Below, one piece after another: positions 6,748 to 7,148 of a DNA stretch of 7,148 nt. The DNA comes from Azoarcus sp. (lineage in GTDB: Bacteria > Pseudomonadota > Gammaproteobacteria > Burkholderiales > Rhodocyclaceae): assembly GCA_031285365.1 (NCBI GenBank), contig JAITWP010000090.1, positions 1-7,148 of the forward strand, read 5' to 3'. The stretch's first letter is position 1; every line of letters begins with the position of its first letter. Both the position numbers and the translations under genes were made by a program. The notes beneath the pieces are model-generated. The model was not told the origin of the DNA. It searched no databases and saw nothing but the letters and a program-made list of their open reading frames with translations.

Positions 6748-7148
6748 ATGGCAGCCAATCCACAAACCGCGTTGAGCGGACTCGCCCGGGCACTTATCCA
6801 GAAGAACCGTTTGTCCGAAACAGACGCCAATGCGTGCACTTCCGGCGATGGAACGACGAATGCTTTTCTGCACGAAGTGACGCAACGCAAATTGTTGAGC
6901 GCCCGCGACGTTGCCCAATTCGCTTCCGAGACTTTCGGTTATCCCCTGCTCGACATCGCCGCAGTCAACCGGGACTTTTTGCCAAACAAGGTCATCGATA
7001 CCAATCTGGTGCGCAAACATCAGGTTATCGCCTTATCGCAGCGCACCAACCCGAACCGCCTGGTTCTGGCCGTCGCCGATCCGTCAAACATGCGGGCATT
7101 CGATGAAATCCGCTTCCAGACGGGCATGCAGCTCGAACTGGTCATCGC
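6748..7148 (+). CDS. pilB: Type IV pilus extension ATPase PilB, N-terminal part, 3'-truncated by the window edge
   Basis: PilB is the hexameric cytoplasmic ATPase that drives pilin polymerisation on the PilC platform in the inner membrane. Only 133 codons are present, and the frame is open to the last base. The start MAANPQTALSGLARALIQ and the later GYPLLDIAAVN, RLVLAVADPSN and FDEIRFQTG segments are typical of the GspE/PilB N-terminal (T2SSE_N, MshEN-like) domain of proteobacterial PilB. The Walker A, Asp box, Walker B and tetracysteine zinc motif would lie beyond the window. ATG 6748 is preceded by GAGCGGGAA, a weak ribosome-binding site. Type II secretion GspE is the alternative, but this N-terminus and the genomic setting favour PilB. 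pilC and pilD commonly follow in betaproteobacteria, which cannot be seen here. Confidence 0.92.
   Translation, partial: MAANPQTALSGLARALIQKNRLSETDANACTSGDGTTNAFLHEVTQRKLLSARDVAQFASETFGYPLLDIAAVNRDFLPNKVIDTNLVRKHQVIALSQRTNPNRLVLAVADPSNMRAFDEIRFQTGMQLELVI

Noticed and set aside
6737..6775. A 12-codon frame (MSGKWQPIHKPR) overlapping the pilB start
   Set aside because: It is too short and has no ribosome-binding site better than pilB's own. A regulatory upstream frame cannot be excluded, but nothing supports one.

Overview
The window looks like chromosomal DNA from a betaproteobacterium. This is inferred from the close family match of the ffh, YpjD-like and pilB products, from the placement of pilB next to a CcsA/YpjD-type membrane gene and ffh, and from GC-rich coding sequence (41 of 60 bases G+C in 4801-4860). 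No rRNA, tRNA, insertion sequence, CRISPR array or phage gene is visible. Five of the six genes are ordinary conserved genes. The least ordinary one is a secreted tetratricopeptide-repeat (TPR) protein.

Layout. Bases 1-1617 (+) hold recQ without its N-terminus: a RecQ-family DNA helicase with the rest of its helicase core, zinc-binding cysteines and HRDC domain intact. After 62 bases comes the end of a convergent gene, 1680-3497 (-), encoding an exported protein built almost wholly of 14 TPR motifs. Upstream of that gene, and on the same strand, are an EI24/CysZ-like membrane protein (3650-4339, -) and ffh (4351-5715, -). The EI24 gene starts 11 bases after the ffh stop codon, and its ribosome-binding site overlaps that stop, so these two look like one transcription unit. 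The TPR gene lies 152 bases further on and may have its own AT-rich promoter.

The 84 bases from 5716 to 5799 separate ffh from the divergent YpjD-like cytochrome c assembly-type membrane gene (5800-6639, +) and contain a good sigma-70-like promoter for the latter. A 108-base gap with a strong hairpin and an AT-rich stretch follows, then the first 133 codons of pilB (6748 to the window end, +), the type IV pilus extension ATPase.

How the genes work together. Ffh targets nascent membrane proteins to the inner membrane. The EI24-like and YpjD-like products are multi-span inner-membrane proteins, and PilB powers pilus assembly at the same membrane. RecQ is a separate DNA-repair function. I see no compact undescribed multi-gene system. 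The best leads are the TPR gene, with lower GC, a diverged internal duplication and one break in an otherwise 42-residue register, and the structured leader before pilB.
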